Shown one piece after another: positions 49,201 through 62,000 of a stretch of 64,000 bases of DNA. How positions within the stretch are numbered: the stretch's first letter is position 1; every line of letters starts with the position of its first letter. Source of the DNA: Enoplosus armatus (Eukaryota; Chordata; Actinopteri; Centrarchiformes; Enoplosidae); contig NC_092193.1 in NCBI RefSeq assembly GCF_043641665.1, positions 8,158,001-8,222,000 on the forward strand. The letters are read 5' to 3'. The translations under genes were made by a program, and so were the position numbers. Below the pieces are notes generated by a model. That model was not told the DNA's origin. It was given only the letters and a program-made list of their open reading frames with translations, and ran no database searches.

Positions 49201-49616
49201 CTTGGTTGGATTTAGTTTTACATTCTGTTGCCAGTGATACGACCCGTTGACTTTCATCAAACCTCAGAGAGAAAAACAAAGGCAGAGAGAGATTGTACAC
49301 GGGGTGGCAGGGGACGAGGTAGTACAGAGAAAATGTGCTAAAAATAGAGTTTATATATTTCCATTGTGACATTTCATTTACGAGGCTTTTGAAAGAAATT
49401 ATCTACAATCTCTCAGAACATAAGAACATCAAGACTTTATTTTTACTATACTTTTATCAGGTGAAGAAGCAATGTATGACAGTTTTGACTTACCTTTGTA
49501 TCCGAGGACAGCCACTGCTATGGTGAGCAGGGCACAGAGCACATACAGCAGTGCAATAGCCGCCCTCAGTGCCCAGTCATTTTTACACTTGGTGCACTCT
49601 GTACCCTCCTGAATTC
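43246..49616 (-). CDS. colec12: COLEC12 (collectin placenta 1 / SCARA4), all but the first coding exon
   Basis: COLEC12 is a type II membrane scavenger receptor and C-type lectin that binds oxidised LDL, microbes and Gal/GalNAc sugars. Eight exons are read: 49616-49494, 46822-46736, 46600-45557, 45289-44717, 44583-44441, 44342-44233, 44116-43974 and 43265-43246, 2243 bases in all. Adding the usual 58-base first exon gives 2301 bases, an exact multiple of three (766 aa; human 742). Parts in order are: cytoplasmic end and membrane span ([22 protein letters not shown]), long coiled coil with many N-glycosylation sequons, collagen Gly-X-Y repeats, proline-rich linker, and a C-type lectin domain with QPDNW (galactose-type QPD) and WNDFYC. 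The first exon (human MKDDFAEEEEVQSFGYKRF) was not found and probably lies beyond 64000. Confidence 0.96.
43974..44116 (-). CDS. colec12: colec12 exon 8 (sugar-binding loop)
   Basis: It encodes [20 protein letters not shown] through [11 protein letters not shown] marks galactose-type specificity, and WNDFYC supplies the conserved WND calcium site and cysteine. If not spliced at GACT|GTTAGT, the frame ends at once (Cys-stop). Confidence 0.93.
44233..44342 (-). CDS. colec12: colec12 exon 7 (lectin domain, WLGLTD)
   Basis: It encodes [20 protein letters not shown] through GTIPVF. The WLGLTD and WKWVDGT blocks are standard C-type lectin core motifs. Confidence 0.95.
44441..44583 (-). CDS. colec12: colec12 exon 6 (first part of C-type lectin domain)
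   Basis: It encodes [20 protein letters not shown] through [10 protein letters not shown], with the first lectin-domain cysteines and the CYYFS motif of human CPPHWKNFTDKCYYFS. Confidence 0.95.
44717..45289 (-). CDS. colec12: colec12 exon 5 (collagen repeats and proline-rich linker)
   Basis: It encodes Gly-X-Y triplets from [16 protein letters not shown] to GPPGPPGLP. The human protein also uses this collagen stretch to trimerise and, through its lysines, to bind polyanions. The exon then carries a proline-rich linker of some 55 residues ([11 protein letters not shown] through TPTPG), much longer than the human one. An overlapping frame at 44696-45262 in another register is a shadow. Confidence 0.95.
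45557..46600 (-). CDS. colec12: colec12 exon 4 (large coiled-coil exon)
   Basis: This 1044-base exon runs from [18 protein letters not shown] to [16 protein letters not shown]. It contains heptad-like Leu spacing and landmark segments shared with human ([45 protein letters not shown]). About ten N-X-S/T sequons point to heavy glycosylation of the stalk. Confidence 0.96.
46736..46822 (-). CDS. colec12: colec12 exon 3
   Basis: It encodes [20 protein letters not shown] then AVETDLKKL, matching human VEKMDNVTGGM and AVESDLKKL. It is the start of the coiled coil and has the sequon NVT. Confidence 0.95.
47070..47400. repeat. inverted copy of the ACTTAAGTA-type repeat (colec12 intron)
   Basis: TACTGTACTTAAGT, TTGCACTTTTTACTTATCTAG, TTATCTGACAGCTTTAGTTAC and CTTTTACTTCAGTACAGA are the reverse-strand landmarks of the 41572-41985 family. 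Confidence 0.65.
49494..49616 (-). CDS. colec12: colec12 exon 2 (cytoplasmic cysteine motif and membrane span)
   Basis: It encodes [20 protein letters not shown] through [10 protein letters not shown]. It matches human IQEGTQCTKCKNNWALK and contains the single signal-anchor helix. It starts in phase 1 after the acceptor GTTGCAG, as expected if exon 1 ends in the first base of a Gly codon. Confidence 0.95.
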
Positions 49617-51036
49617 CTGCAACATACAACAGACTTTGTGTCACAAATCCGTGTACAGTACGTCTGCTTCATCCTAGTAACAGATTACAATGTTGAGAAG
49701 CAGTAGTAACTCAAATATTGTGCAACTGGAGCAGTGAGTTAATAAAAATACACCAAAGGTTTTCATTCAAAAATGAAATCACATGAGATGTATTTTTCAT
49801 TTCATAACTAAGTTTAGTACCGCATGTCTAAAGTGGGACACGCTGTGCCTTTCTTCAGCCAAGTATCAATTGAAAACACTTGCTTTCATGAATAGGCAAG
49901 AAGATTCACTACGAAACTTAACTTAAAAAACACACTGCACATGTGTTAGCCATATGACAGAGAAACCAAAACAAAACAGCATCATTCCACTTTTGTGTCA
50001 TTCCTCGTTGCCATCCAACCTAAAACCACGGAGCAGTGAAACGTTTGGTCATTCATGTCACAGATGTTCACTAGTCTAACTCTGTGTCCTGAAAAACACC
50101 AACACCATGTGATTCAATGCTAAACATGATACTATAGGCAGGATGTTTACTTGACTTCATTAGACCTGACCAAGTAGCCTCTGGCGAGCAGAGTGAGAGG
50201 GCAGCTGGTGTACATTCACAACAGGCAATAAAGATCTTTCTGCAGATGCAACAAACTTTAAATCAGTTTATATAGGAAGAGAGAATCTGTGGAAAGCTGT
50301 AACACTTTATCAGACAGAAAGGATATAAAATAAATACCAGAGCAAAAATATTTTAAAACTGTTTAAAATGTACTTTTATTATCATAATCAAAAACTTGGG
50401 CTATCCAAAATGTGATTTATAGGAAAACCATTGGCCATTGGTTCAAATTCTGAAATCATCCTCATGTTATGTAAAATGAATACATGTTTTCTTGATCACC
50501 ATGCCTTTAAATATGTTATATAAAGATCATGCTGAACCTCTGAGCCTGAATTCTCTCACAGACATAAAGAGTCTAGTAGACAAGAGGAGTGGATAATGCC
50601 TTTGGGTCATGTCATCCTCTAAAGCACCAAGCTCTGGTCAAAACATGCCCCTTGGCATTTTGGGTAGGTCTAGTGTTTCCACTGGAGGAAGCTACAAAAT
50701 TCCCCAGCTGTACTGACATCTTCATAAGACTTCCTCCCCCTGAGAGTATCAGGGGCCTGGCTCTGTCCCTTTAAGTCATGTCACCCGTGATGGGACTGAA
50801 TGTGTAGCCACAAGAGGCTCCATCCTTCCCAGTCGGTGGTGGGCTGGGACCACCAGAGGGGTACTGGGGGTTTGGCCTCTCGGCTTTGGACCCAAACATC
50901 TGTGCAAATATAATGTCTGACCACCTCAAAGGGGCCCTGCCGTGGACCCAGACATGGATATGCAGGCCACTGTTGTCCTTATGTGTGCTGAGAGCCTCAT
51001 GTTGGGAGGCAGTGTGGAGAGCTCCATCAGAGAACA

Positions 51037-51051
51037 CCCCCCCCCCCCCCC
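51037..51051. repeat. C homopolymer run
   Basis: About 15 C residues. Confidence 0.93.
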
Positions 51052-51487
51052 ACCGGTCTTGACCACATGCTGCTTAAAGGACAACATCACACCATGTAAA
51101 CAAGCAGCCGACCGTCTGCAGGTTCTGGGTCAAGAGCAGGGCTGGTATTTCTGTGTTCATTAGAGTATGAACATAGTGGCTGTATCATATGTGTGTTCCT
51201 CATGCTTGCATGGTCACTGAATTTCAAATACTTTCTCACAGTCAAAACCCTTCTACTCGGGCTTTTGCTATCGTAAATGTTTCAATTATTAACCTTTCTT
51301 AAAATCCCCCACTACAGACATATGAGAAGAGATTCTTCAAGGTACTATACCCCCACCTACATTTGTTTACTAGACTGTATATCAGATTATGTGATAAAAA
51401 TAAGAGCATGATTCTTAAAAACAGCCTCATCATGACCAGTTCTGTCATCAGTCTACATTCAAAATAAAAGCAGTTAAAAATTATGAG

Positions 51488-51795
51488 TCTTAAAGGGAAC
51501 TCCACCGATTTTACACATCAAAGTCTGTTTACAGGTCTTGGGGAGTCCTGTTACATATGTGAAAAAAAGTTGTATAAAGTCTTTTGTGGCTCCAGATGAG
51601 TACTGTGTGAAATCTGATGAATTGATCTGTAGCCCGCTCCTCATCAGAGCTCGAGGCTAGAAGCTAAAGGCTACATTAGCCGCTACTAGCATAACAAGTG
51701 AATCTCTGATCAAACTGCTGTCAGTCGAGTTGCACTGTGGGTAATGTAGGTGCCAGATTTTGAAGAAGAATGTGTGGACTAAAAAAAGGCAAAAT
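51488..51795. repeat. dispersed fish repeat
   Basis: GGGAACTCCACCGATTTTACACATCAAAGTCTG and CAGTCGAGTTGCACTGTGGGTAATGTAGG are landmarks I recall as repeated in percomorph genomes. The boundaries are approximate. Confidence 0.55.
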
Positions 51796-53584
51796 CTCTG
51801 TTTCTGCTGGATCAATTTTGATGCAGTCTTTTTTTATACTGTCCATTGTGAGTCTGTCAGTGTTATAGGAGTAAAAGTTGCAATAGAAGACCTGACAAAC
51901 AGTATTTTTTACAAACTGTTCCATAGTGAGGGGGCCGCAATGGAAAATGCTCAATCATATTTGGATTCTGACTTGGAACATGAATGTCCAAGCTATTTGC
52001 CCATCAAGGGAAAAGTTTGTCTATGATGGTAAGGTCGTAATCAAAGATGAAAGTGCTTCAACTGTCAAGACTTAAATCTAAACACATATGTGATCTCTGC
52101 GCAAACTCTTCCTAGAGTTAACACTGTCACTATTTAGCACATACTGTGCTGTATAACCTGGCAGGGACAGGTTACAAACCCAGACTGTCATGTCCTCACA
52201 GTGACGATGCTTCCACTGAATTAACATGGAAATTCATTCTGGGCTGAGAAGCCAGTAACTCTTCCAGGGTCGCAACATTTTCCCACTGCTTGTCACTGGA
52301 GTGTTTTCTGTTCCCCTCTAAGGGATTTTGCTTAAAAAACAATTCTGTCAAAGATGTAGCGCAGAGTAATGATGAAAAGCAAATGCTTCCAAGGTGGCTG
52401 CAGTATTCTGTTACATAGAATCCAGAAAGAAAATAAAACTACTGGGTTTCTAAATCCATGCTCGATGTGGGCCAAGTAGTTCTTGCAAACACTTTGATGG
52501 CTTGCTTTGTCATAATTACATCCACAGAGGATGTTAAGGCATGTTAAGGTAATCATGGTTAAGTATACATTCAAAACATTTCTGAGACTGAACTCATGCC
52601 GTCTTTTTATCCTGATGATGAAAACCCAAGCACACTACAGCAAAGTCATGGACAATTAAAAAGATAATCTAAAATCTTTTCAAAGCAAATTCCAAGGGTT
52701 ATGATAAGCTGATGCTCAATTATGATAAAAGAAAATCAAATAGAGCCTTAAAATCCAGAAAATGCGTCAGTCCAATAGTAAATCCTCATTCAAACACACA
52801 TTTAAGAAAGCATTACTTAAGCAGCTGATCAACAGCCCAGTGTTGGTCATGTATGATGCTGTGTTCTTGTTCTTTGGTGATGGTTCCTGACACTAATTCA
52901 TGATACTATTTTGAAACTAATTCTGAGATTAATTTGTATGATGAATATAATGTACTGTTCGGACGCCAGGAAGACTAGCCGGCATCAACTAATAGGGATC
53001 CTTTTAAATAATAAAGTAAATAAGTCACCATCATTTCTTCTTTGCGTGTTCTGTTTAGTTAGTTTTGTGTTACAACCCCCCATGTTGTACCTCATTAATC
53101 ACTAAGTGTGTCATGTTTCATATCCAAAGTGCCATTGTGACTTGTTGCTGTCGACACATAAACTACCACAGTGCATAAACATGCTGACACACACATGTCA
53201 TGAGCTGACTGAAAACACATTGCTAAACTAAATGGCCCAGTGCAGAACACGGGAGGACTCAGCCTGTTGAGCGTTGAGAAACTGGACAGCAGCCAGGACG
53301 TCCCAATCAACCAGCTGGAATCCAGCCAGATTATCCCCAAGAGGTAAATAAATGCCAGAAAAGCCTAGAAAGAGCAGAGGAAACGTGGATAATACTGTAT
53401 CTTACATATTATTGCTGTAAAGTGAGTATTTCCATTTCCCCCTCGCTTTTTTGTATTCACATAACCATTCATGGGCCGAGTTTATGGACCAAGACTAAAA
53501 AATACTTTCCAAAAATCCAACTACTTCTTAGCCATGCTAGCAGAGTGGTTTTAGGGATGACATTGACGGTCTGTCAATCTGTAG

Positions 53585-53700
53585 GTCTGTAGTGAACATG
53601 GTAAACACAATACATGTTAAACATTCACAAGTTAGCATTGTTGTTAGCAAGTATAGCCTCACAGAGCTGCTAACGTGGCAGTAGACTAACCCTATTTGAA
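53585..53700. repeat. fragment of a dispersed fish repeat
   Basis: GAACATGGTAAACA and GTTAGCATTGTTGTTAGCA match the family seen at 54650-55215. Confidence 0.55.
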
Positions 53701-54649
53701 CACATTTGCCAGCAGCATTATGTAATTTGTGTAGCTCTTACGTTGGTCAGATGCATTACAGTAGATGCTCCAGAGTCATCCATGTTGGTACTGATACTAA
53801 GAAGAAGTCATGGTCAGTTGTGGTTCAGCTTTATATTGTTAATTAATTCACTGCTGTGAAACTGAAGGAAAGAGGCAGAGAAACAGGCACAACGAGAAAA
53901 GAGGCAGAGAGAGACAGATGGGGCAGTCCAGTGTGGTGTCTGTAAAACAGCTGTATTTCATTTGGACTGAGTCAGTCAAGGAAAAAAAAATCTCAACACT
54001 TATTCCCTTATTCCATGTACCTGCCATTAGACTTGCTTGCATGCCCCGTCTCACTCCTGGCTGGCAGTGGAAACTTCCATGGCAACACAAAGAAAGCCTG
54101 TACAGACTAGAGCCTTTTTGTGTGAAGACCCTTTGTGCAGAGTGTTAATACTATGTTATATACAGTAACTGGGTGGCGACCACAGGAATCCTTTCACTTG
54201 ACAGTCTTACATGTTGTGTTATATGAAAGCTAAATATGGTCACAAGCCAAAAACCAGTGGTCACACAGACAGGCCATGCCTCTCTACTCCACCTGGATGG
54301 AGGCTCATGGATTACAATGCTGCAGAATGCTGCATTTTTGTCTCACATTTCCAGAGGAAACACACATATTTTTCTGTGGTTACACTACTGTGTGGTGGGT
54401 GTCTACAAAAGTACAAACTGTCAAAACTACAATTACTTCTAATTTGCCTCATTACAGCAACCCACTTGAATGAAGATTTTCAATAAATGTGTAATTAAGT
54501 GGGTGAGACGTAATTCTGCTGTCATGGTAAGATTTCCAATGGAGGCATCCATTCAAAAATATCTCATGATACACATGATTGGTTGTTCAAACTACAGCCA
54601 GTTCATGCACATTTTGATTTTGTGGAATTTCAGCATCCTCTAGACCAGC

Positions 54650-55215
54650 AGTTCTTCATCTTTTTAGCTTGTGACCCCTTATCACAGATTATGGCCTTAG
54701 TGGGGACCTGGACTCTGAGCAGACTAATTTAATTATTATAAATTCATTTATATAATTTGAAGGATGTTTAGAGGCTTGAAGAGAACATCAGCATGCTAAC
54801 ATCCTCACAATTATAAATATTATGCTAACATGCTGATGTATAGCTGGTATAATGTTTACCATGTTCCCATGTGTGTGTGAGGATGCTAGCATTTGCTAAT
54901 TAGCGGTAAACGCAAAGTACAGCTGAGGATGACGTGAAAGCTATTGGTAAAAGTAGTGAACCAAAGTATTGGGAAAAACTGACATTTTGACCTGGCGCTA
55001 GATAAAAAGTCAGTGGATCACCAAAGTTATAACAGTTCATCCTGAGGGGGACATGAATGTGCGTGCAATTCATCCAACTGTTATGAAGACATTTCCCTCA
55101 AAACTACAAATGTGAACCTCATGGTGGCGGCAGATGAAAAGTCAGGGGATCACCAAAGTCATTAGGATTCATCCTTTTGTGGCCATGAATGTTTGTGCTA
55201 AAGTTTAATAGCAAT
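54650..55215. repeat. dispersed fish repeat (GCTAGCATTTGCTAATTAGC family)
   Basis: It contains AGCATTTGCTAATTAGCGGTAAACGCAAAGTACAGCTGAGGATG and two copies of a submotif AGTC..GGATCACCAAAGT..ATTCATCCT (near 55010 and 55145), typical of this very common family. Confidence 0.75.
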
Positions 55216-55990
55216 CCAGCAGAGTGTGGCTTTGTTACTTCCAGTCAGCAGATGTGTCCATGTTCTGCACTTGAATTTAGGTAAATAAAGTGACTTAATT
55301 GATTGGTGGTCTTCTCTTTTGCAATACACTGCAATTTAGACAGATAAGACTGATGTATTTGTTCTTATCTTTCCTAGTGCAGCTTGGGCTTGAAGAACTG
55401 AGGAGTGGTGCTTCTGACTTCATTCTTCAGACAATGTTGAACCTTTATCTGAGCTAACAAGGTGTGCTGGGCTTGTGGTGTCCCCCTCTGGCCCTACCCC
55501 AGTATTAACAGTCGCCAACTGGAATGTTAACAAGTAAACACTCTCCAACAGGGGAAGTTACCACTGAGACAAATTACTAAGACATTAGAGCCATTGAATT
55601 GCTGAGCTAGCCTAGCATGCCTGGGCTGTGCTTTTTCTCACTCGCTGTTAACAGGTTTATGACACTTTAAATTGGGCCCCGGTCCTCTGAAACATCTGGA
55701 CCTTGTTATAGTGGAGCCAAATCAAAGGACGCATGCAAACATTTGATACATCATCCCTTCATGCCAAGCATCACAAGAATAAGGGGCTAAGTTTTTAACT
55801 TTACCTTCAGTAGGCTATTTTGGATGTTTTTATAAGAAACCTTCTCAGTGGTACCTACTTTCTTTTCATGATGAGTAAGGAGATCAGTAGTTTACAGCCA
55901 GAGATCTGTATGTTGGGTTGTTTAAAGAAACATATGGATGGCTGCATGTCTGAACAGGATGAGATGCCCTCATTACACAAACTCACACAT

Positions 55991-56009
55991 GCACACACAC
56001 ACACACACA
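55991..56009. repeat. (CA)n microsatellite
   Basis: About nine CA units. Confidence 0.95.
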
Positions 56010-59000
56010 TATTGCCTAAAGCTGACAAAGCTGAACTGTGTCCTTTGAAGGCCGTGGCCACAGACCATAACATAAACACCATACTGGGATATACAGTCCA
56101 ATGTGGACAGGCGTCTTCGGAAAACATCCTCTTCAGCACGCTCTCATCCCTCAAGTCTTGACAATATAGGGCTGCAAAAAACTTACTCTGGGACTGTACA
56201 AACATGATTAGAGGGGAAGATAGTTATGTCTTTTTTCTTTTTGCTGAAGGAAAGGAAACTGAATTTTTTGTTAGAGCAGGGAAGGATCATTCTTCCGTTG
56301 TGAGATTCATCGTGAAGTTACACCACAAAGATGGCTTTCATTTTGACATTCAGTGCTATGCTGTCTGGAAGAAGTGTCTCCCAACATGGCCAGCTATGCG
56401 ACTCAGGCATCATGTAAATGATTTGAGGAACAGTAAGACAGCCGATCTCATACATATCAGGCTGTAGCATTATCTGAAATATTTCATACATACAGTATTT
56501 TCATTAAATCCTGGGTGTTTCACTTATTCTGCAGCCGTAATAAACATTTTCTTAGCCGCTCTATCCACCATTTTGTAATGTTTGCCATAAATGTATTATT
56601 TTGAGATATCTGTGAGTAGGGTTGTGCATTTTTTTACTATGTCAAGTAGAGTGGAGTCTTGCTTTTTACAAAATAAGGTTTAAGATTCAACCTCCCTTCC
56701 AACCACAACAATAATGATAATACAGTCCCTTAATATACATGTTATTTTGTTTGTTTTTGTTGTTGAAAGTTGCAGTTTTTGTCTTTTACTTGATATTTGT
56801 AAAATTTTCATGCAAAAACCTGTTTACACACCAATCAAAAGCCACTGAAATCTTGAATCTGAATCTGAAACCTGCTCTTTATGCCGTCTAAAAACATCAA
56901 AATATTACTTTTTCTCTGCAAGGTTTATATAATTGCAAGTCCCTCAAGTACTCTGGCAAGCTTATGGACACAGGCAAGTTTCATGGAAGTTGTGCAACAA
57001 CATGAGAGAAACACTTGGAAATAATGAACAGTGGTGTATCCGTTGACAGTACTGTGCAGAAGGAGAAAAATGGTATCCTTCAGTGGAACAGAGCTTGGGG
57101 TTGAGGGGAAACTTTATGGAGCATTTCTTGTTAGCTGAGCAGGCTGCTGTTTTTTTTGTCAAAGTGATAAAAGGCACAAACGAGTCTAATTGGTAGAGAA
57201 AACAGTTAGATGGCCTATTAAAACAGGGATTCAGATCCGATGAAGCAGTGGACATGGAGTTGATTAGATCTGGTTTTGTCATCCCATCTGTGCTTGGTTA
57301 GAAGACAGACTATGACAAATGGGTCATATATCGTAATCTCAAGAGACAGACTTTTAAGCACGCAAGTGTGCCTCATAAACAAAGCTAGGCCACTGTATTG
57401 GGGATACTTTGTGGGGCAGGATTGGATATCAAAAAGGTCTTTGTGCTCTAGTCAGCAGTTTCCAATGAAGACTGAAATCCAGGCTCACTGCGTGTGTCTC
57501 TGATTCTCACTGTGGACGGTGAGATTTGCAGATAAATAGTTGGAGTCACATCTGCTGCCACAAGTTTCAGAGTGAGCTGGCAATCAGAGGTGGTGTTGGC
57601 AGGCAGGATTTTTTTTAAATGTAATTGAGAATTAATATTCCCAAGGAAAGCTGTAAAATGCAACTCAAATAGCACCTGCATCGACACTATTAAAGAGGAA
57701 TGTTTTTAAAGCAGGCACACGCAAGTAAAGTTTGTACACTTACGCACACACACGCACTTGTTAACTTTACTAACTTGTGATATATTTCAACTTCAAAATT
57801 ACATTTCTCTCATCACTTGTCATTTAAAATAACGATTATGCATCTCTATGGTTATAAAGACTTATTATTTTTTATTTTATATGCCTGTGGTGTAAAACTG
57901 GGCCTGAACCAATCATGACTTGAAGAACCATTTAAGTCAACATAAATATGGTTCTACTACACATATTCTAGGATACTCAGTGCAGCCAGATAATCCATTA
58001 TTACACAAGTGAATACAAACCAAGGTCCAACGTAAAATCACAAGTCTCAAGTTCTCTTAAGCGGTTAAGACTGAGAAGGGTGAGTCAAGGTTTTAAAAAA
58101 GTTCTTACTCTTATCCACTATATTGCATTGCAAAGTCTTCACCCCATGTGCATCTGGGACATTGTATTTCCAATTGAAATGCACAACATTTACAACAAGA
58201 AAAAGCACTCCTTTAAAACGGACGTTTTGATTACCATCATTCACATCCATGAATTTAGAAAAACATGGAAGCCATAAACTAACTTTATTGGCCTGAGTGG
58301 AGAACTAGAGACCCCCTGGCTCCACCTGCTCATGTTCCAGTGTTGGCATGTTGGAATTAGGTCATTTCTAGTAAACCAGGCCCATGTGAACCTCAGAGAG
58401 AGGGAGAAGAGGGGGTTGGGTCATTGATCCTCACTTTCACCATGTCAGGCACACCACATAAGCATCTATTTTCTAGTGTTTGTCTTATGACTTGTAAGAA
58501 TGTGCAATACCTGTTCTTCTGCCCACGCTATGCATTTAGGTGCACAGCTATGCAGCGAGCTAAACTCACCCCCAATAAATGTTGAAGAGAGCAGTTGGCC
58601 TTTGAGGTTTGTTCTGGGAGTAACTGTGAAACTGTGAGAACAATAGTGGACAACAAATTCAATAACAGTATTTACAAATCAGAAAACGATGAGATGCCAT
58701 AAACAAGAGTTATACACTTACACAATTAGGTTTGTTTTATGTCCTCAGTTCACAAGAGTAAAAGTAAAAAGACTACATAGGCTTCATAACATCAACAGTT
58801 AGCCCAACAGTAAACAGTTATTTAGCTAGAATGATGTATTAGTATCACATTAGCCATGGGCAGCTTGTAAAATGGCTAGTTAGCTTGGCTAGCAGTAAAC
58901 TGATCACAGAAAAACTAAATTAACTGTGACAGTAAGAAAACCGCTATAATGTAAAGATAATGCTTCAACAAGGACATTTGGGTTGTAGATAAAAGACGTC

Positions 59001-62000
59001 TGTCAGTATTTACTTAGTTACAGATCTAAGTGATTTAAAGACTACTTGTAAAAGTCAGTTAGCTTAAACTACAACTGCTATGGAACTTTGCTAGTAGGTG
59101 TTCCCGTAGCAACAGAATGTTGCTGGTGGCAGAATACTTAATAATTTAGAAAATTAGCTTATAAATATCAAAATGTCCCCAAACGTTGGATCAAGTCTGT
59201 CATGTCTAATCAGGTCTGGCTCAAGATCCCAGTCTTTAGGAGATTGGGATTCATGGCTAATTGTTTTCCAAAGATGCAGTGAGTGATGAAGTCAGCCAGC
59301 ACATGCAACTTGGTTGTTGTAAAAGAACCCACATGGGACAAGCACAGGCCACTTCAATGACAAAACCCACATTGGATATAAAACAGTTTCCGTCACTGGT
59401 TTAAGTCATTTACAGGGTTAGGAAAAGTGCACAAGAGGGTCTAGTAAAGCGAGAACTTACGAGATGTTGTATTTTTGGACTGAAACCTCCATGTAGAAAT
59501 GTGCTCATTATTTCTCAAGGACCCATTTTTTGTCCAACTAATTTTCCTATTACCAGGAAAACAGCACTCTGAGAAATGTGGATTATATAAGTGTGATCAA
59601 TATCAAACAAATCTATAATTATAACCATGTTAGTTTTAAGACAAGCCATCTTATTTATTATGGCTCCCAGAGTGAAGCCTCACAGAGAACTATCTGTGCC
59701 TTGGAAGACATCTTAAAATCCGACCCAGAGAGATCAGTCAAAAGGCCTGACTCTCTGACTAACCTCTACCTCACCACAACATGAACACAAATAAACTAAG
59801 ACATGTTTGTCATGCGGGTTAAGGATATTTCATTACACCCTTGTGAAAGCACAAAACCACTGCTTGGGTGCCAAGTTGAACACTGGAGTTACTTCCACAG
59901 ACCATCTGTGGAGTTGGGTTTTAGTGTGGTCACGCCTGCTGGGTGGCCCCCCTTGGAAGCACTTAAGATACTGAATCAGCAACAATCGTCAACCTGCCTG
60001 ATGATCATCAGCCTGAGTCTGTCCGCACACCGCTTTCAAGCTTCATCACCCAGTTGAGCCAATAAAACCACACAGTGTGGACCCAGCCAGCCGTCCAGCC
60101 AAGTCTGACTTAACTTCTGGGGAAAGACGCCAACCACAGAGAAGTTGGTATCTAACTGCCGGGTCAGGCCAGTGTAGCTGCTCTGTGGTTCACGTCAAAA
60201 ACTAGGAGAAGAGTTATGTAATGTATTATTAAACTAACTTATCAATGGGTGCCATATTACAATTATCCAAAGCACAAAAAAAGCATATTTTCTCACTTAT
60301 TGCTGGTGCTATCAAGTCATGCACACAGTTTTAATTGCATCTGCTGAAGTTGTGAGATATCACCTCTGAGATTTGTGTTGCCACCCAGTGCAATGGCTAT
60401 GAAAAAAGAAAGTTCTCTCAAATCATTTAATAATCAAGACTTCTGAATTGCTACCCATTTCTCCATATTTTCAGTCATTCAAATAGGTCTGTTGTTGTGC
60501 TCATTGGCAGCTGTTTCCTCAGTTTCAAAAGCAACTAAACACATCAGAATCTTAAGAATGGGGACGTCATCCTCCTGCACCAGAGCCAGACAAATGGGCA
60601 TAAAAATAGCAACAAGCTTAAAAAACAATTAAGACTCAACAGCAACTGGATGTTGAAACAGTATCCCCATTAATCTGGTTAAACCAAGTACAGTAGTGCC
60701 AATAGGTAATGATTAAAACATCTTGCACACCAGAAGTGCCATATTACTGACAGCTGTTTGTCATTTGAATACATTTTACTCATGACATTTCAGATTTCAG
60801 TCCACAGACCAGACAGTGCATGTTTTTGTTTTTGTTTTCCACAGAAGTAGTTCCTATGTAAAAGGAAGAAACCAGGACACAGTTTCTGTTTTTTAAAGGT
60901 AAATGTTAAATAAATTTAATTTACTTCCATTGGATTAGAGTAGTGTCAGTAATGGATATCTAAAAATCTGCCCAATTAATACCAAAAACTATCTACATGA
61001 TGAGATACTTCAAGAGGTAAGAGAGAAAATCTGTTTCACACTGAACTCGTCATACTACACTACTTAACACTGTGATGTTAATCCTGCTAATATAAAAGTA
61101 GCTGTAAGTATGCTCAGACAGACCGAGCCGTTCGGATATTTTCCTTTGCAGCAGCTGTACAGATGTGAGTACACAAACACATGCCTGATTTGAAACGTTC
61201 ATCTGAAACACTTGAGAGCTGAGTCAATGGAAAGAAACACTGCCGTCTTTGCACAACTCACAGACATTTTTCAGTATCTCTGCTAAAGCATAAACAAGAA
61301 AAACACTGAGTGGTGAGCTGGTTTGGGGCCAACGTAATCACAGCCAGAGCAACAAACGCAGCGCAGCCAGGTCTGAGAGTCGGATAGTGAGCAGCACCGT
61401 GACTCACTGCAGAACAAAGAAAAATACACATTTTTCATTCTAGCTTTCTGCTGTTTTTCAAAGAGAGGAAGTAGCGAGGTTGATGTTGGCCCTCTCCAGA
61501 GCCAAAAAGATTTCCATTAAGTGTAACACTGATGCTGAGCCATATGTGGACTTCTTCACGCAGCCTATATGAGACTGTTGACCGGAAATGGACTCAGACA
61601 ATTCCAATACTTGTGTGTGTTATTCTTGTGGCTGAGCCAAAACCGTCTGTGAAAGGAGAGCTTAACAAACATCCATTATGTTAAAAGAAGACACCCTATC
61701 AGATGACAGTTGGTTGCAGGCGTATCGTTACCATTGGCCAGCATATGCCTTAGGGACACGTAGCATGGAGTGGTGTGACGAAGTTTGATGAGGTGGTTAG
61801 GCCGGTCAAAACAGCTACAGCTATATATAAAACCACTTACTGACAGAAGCGCCACTGTAACTACAGAACTGTCATGTTTTGTATCTGAAATCCTTTTTCA
61901 GTTAATAGGAGCTCCGTCTCTAATGTCTGCATAGCAACGTCTGTACCATATGTGTCTAATAAGAGCCTGCTATACAGATAAGATGGAAGTCAAGCCAGCT

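Noticed and set aside
50771..51037. 88-codon minus-strand frame
   Set aside because: There are no family motifs, no plausible splice partners, and it abuts a C run.
55820..56205. Opposed 113- and 116-codon frames
   Set aside because: They overlap each other across a (CA)n tract and lack motifs; they are chance frames.
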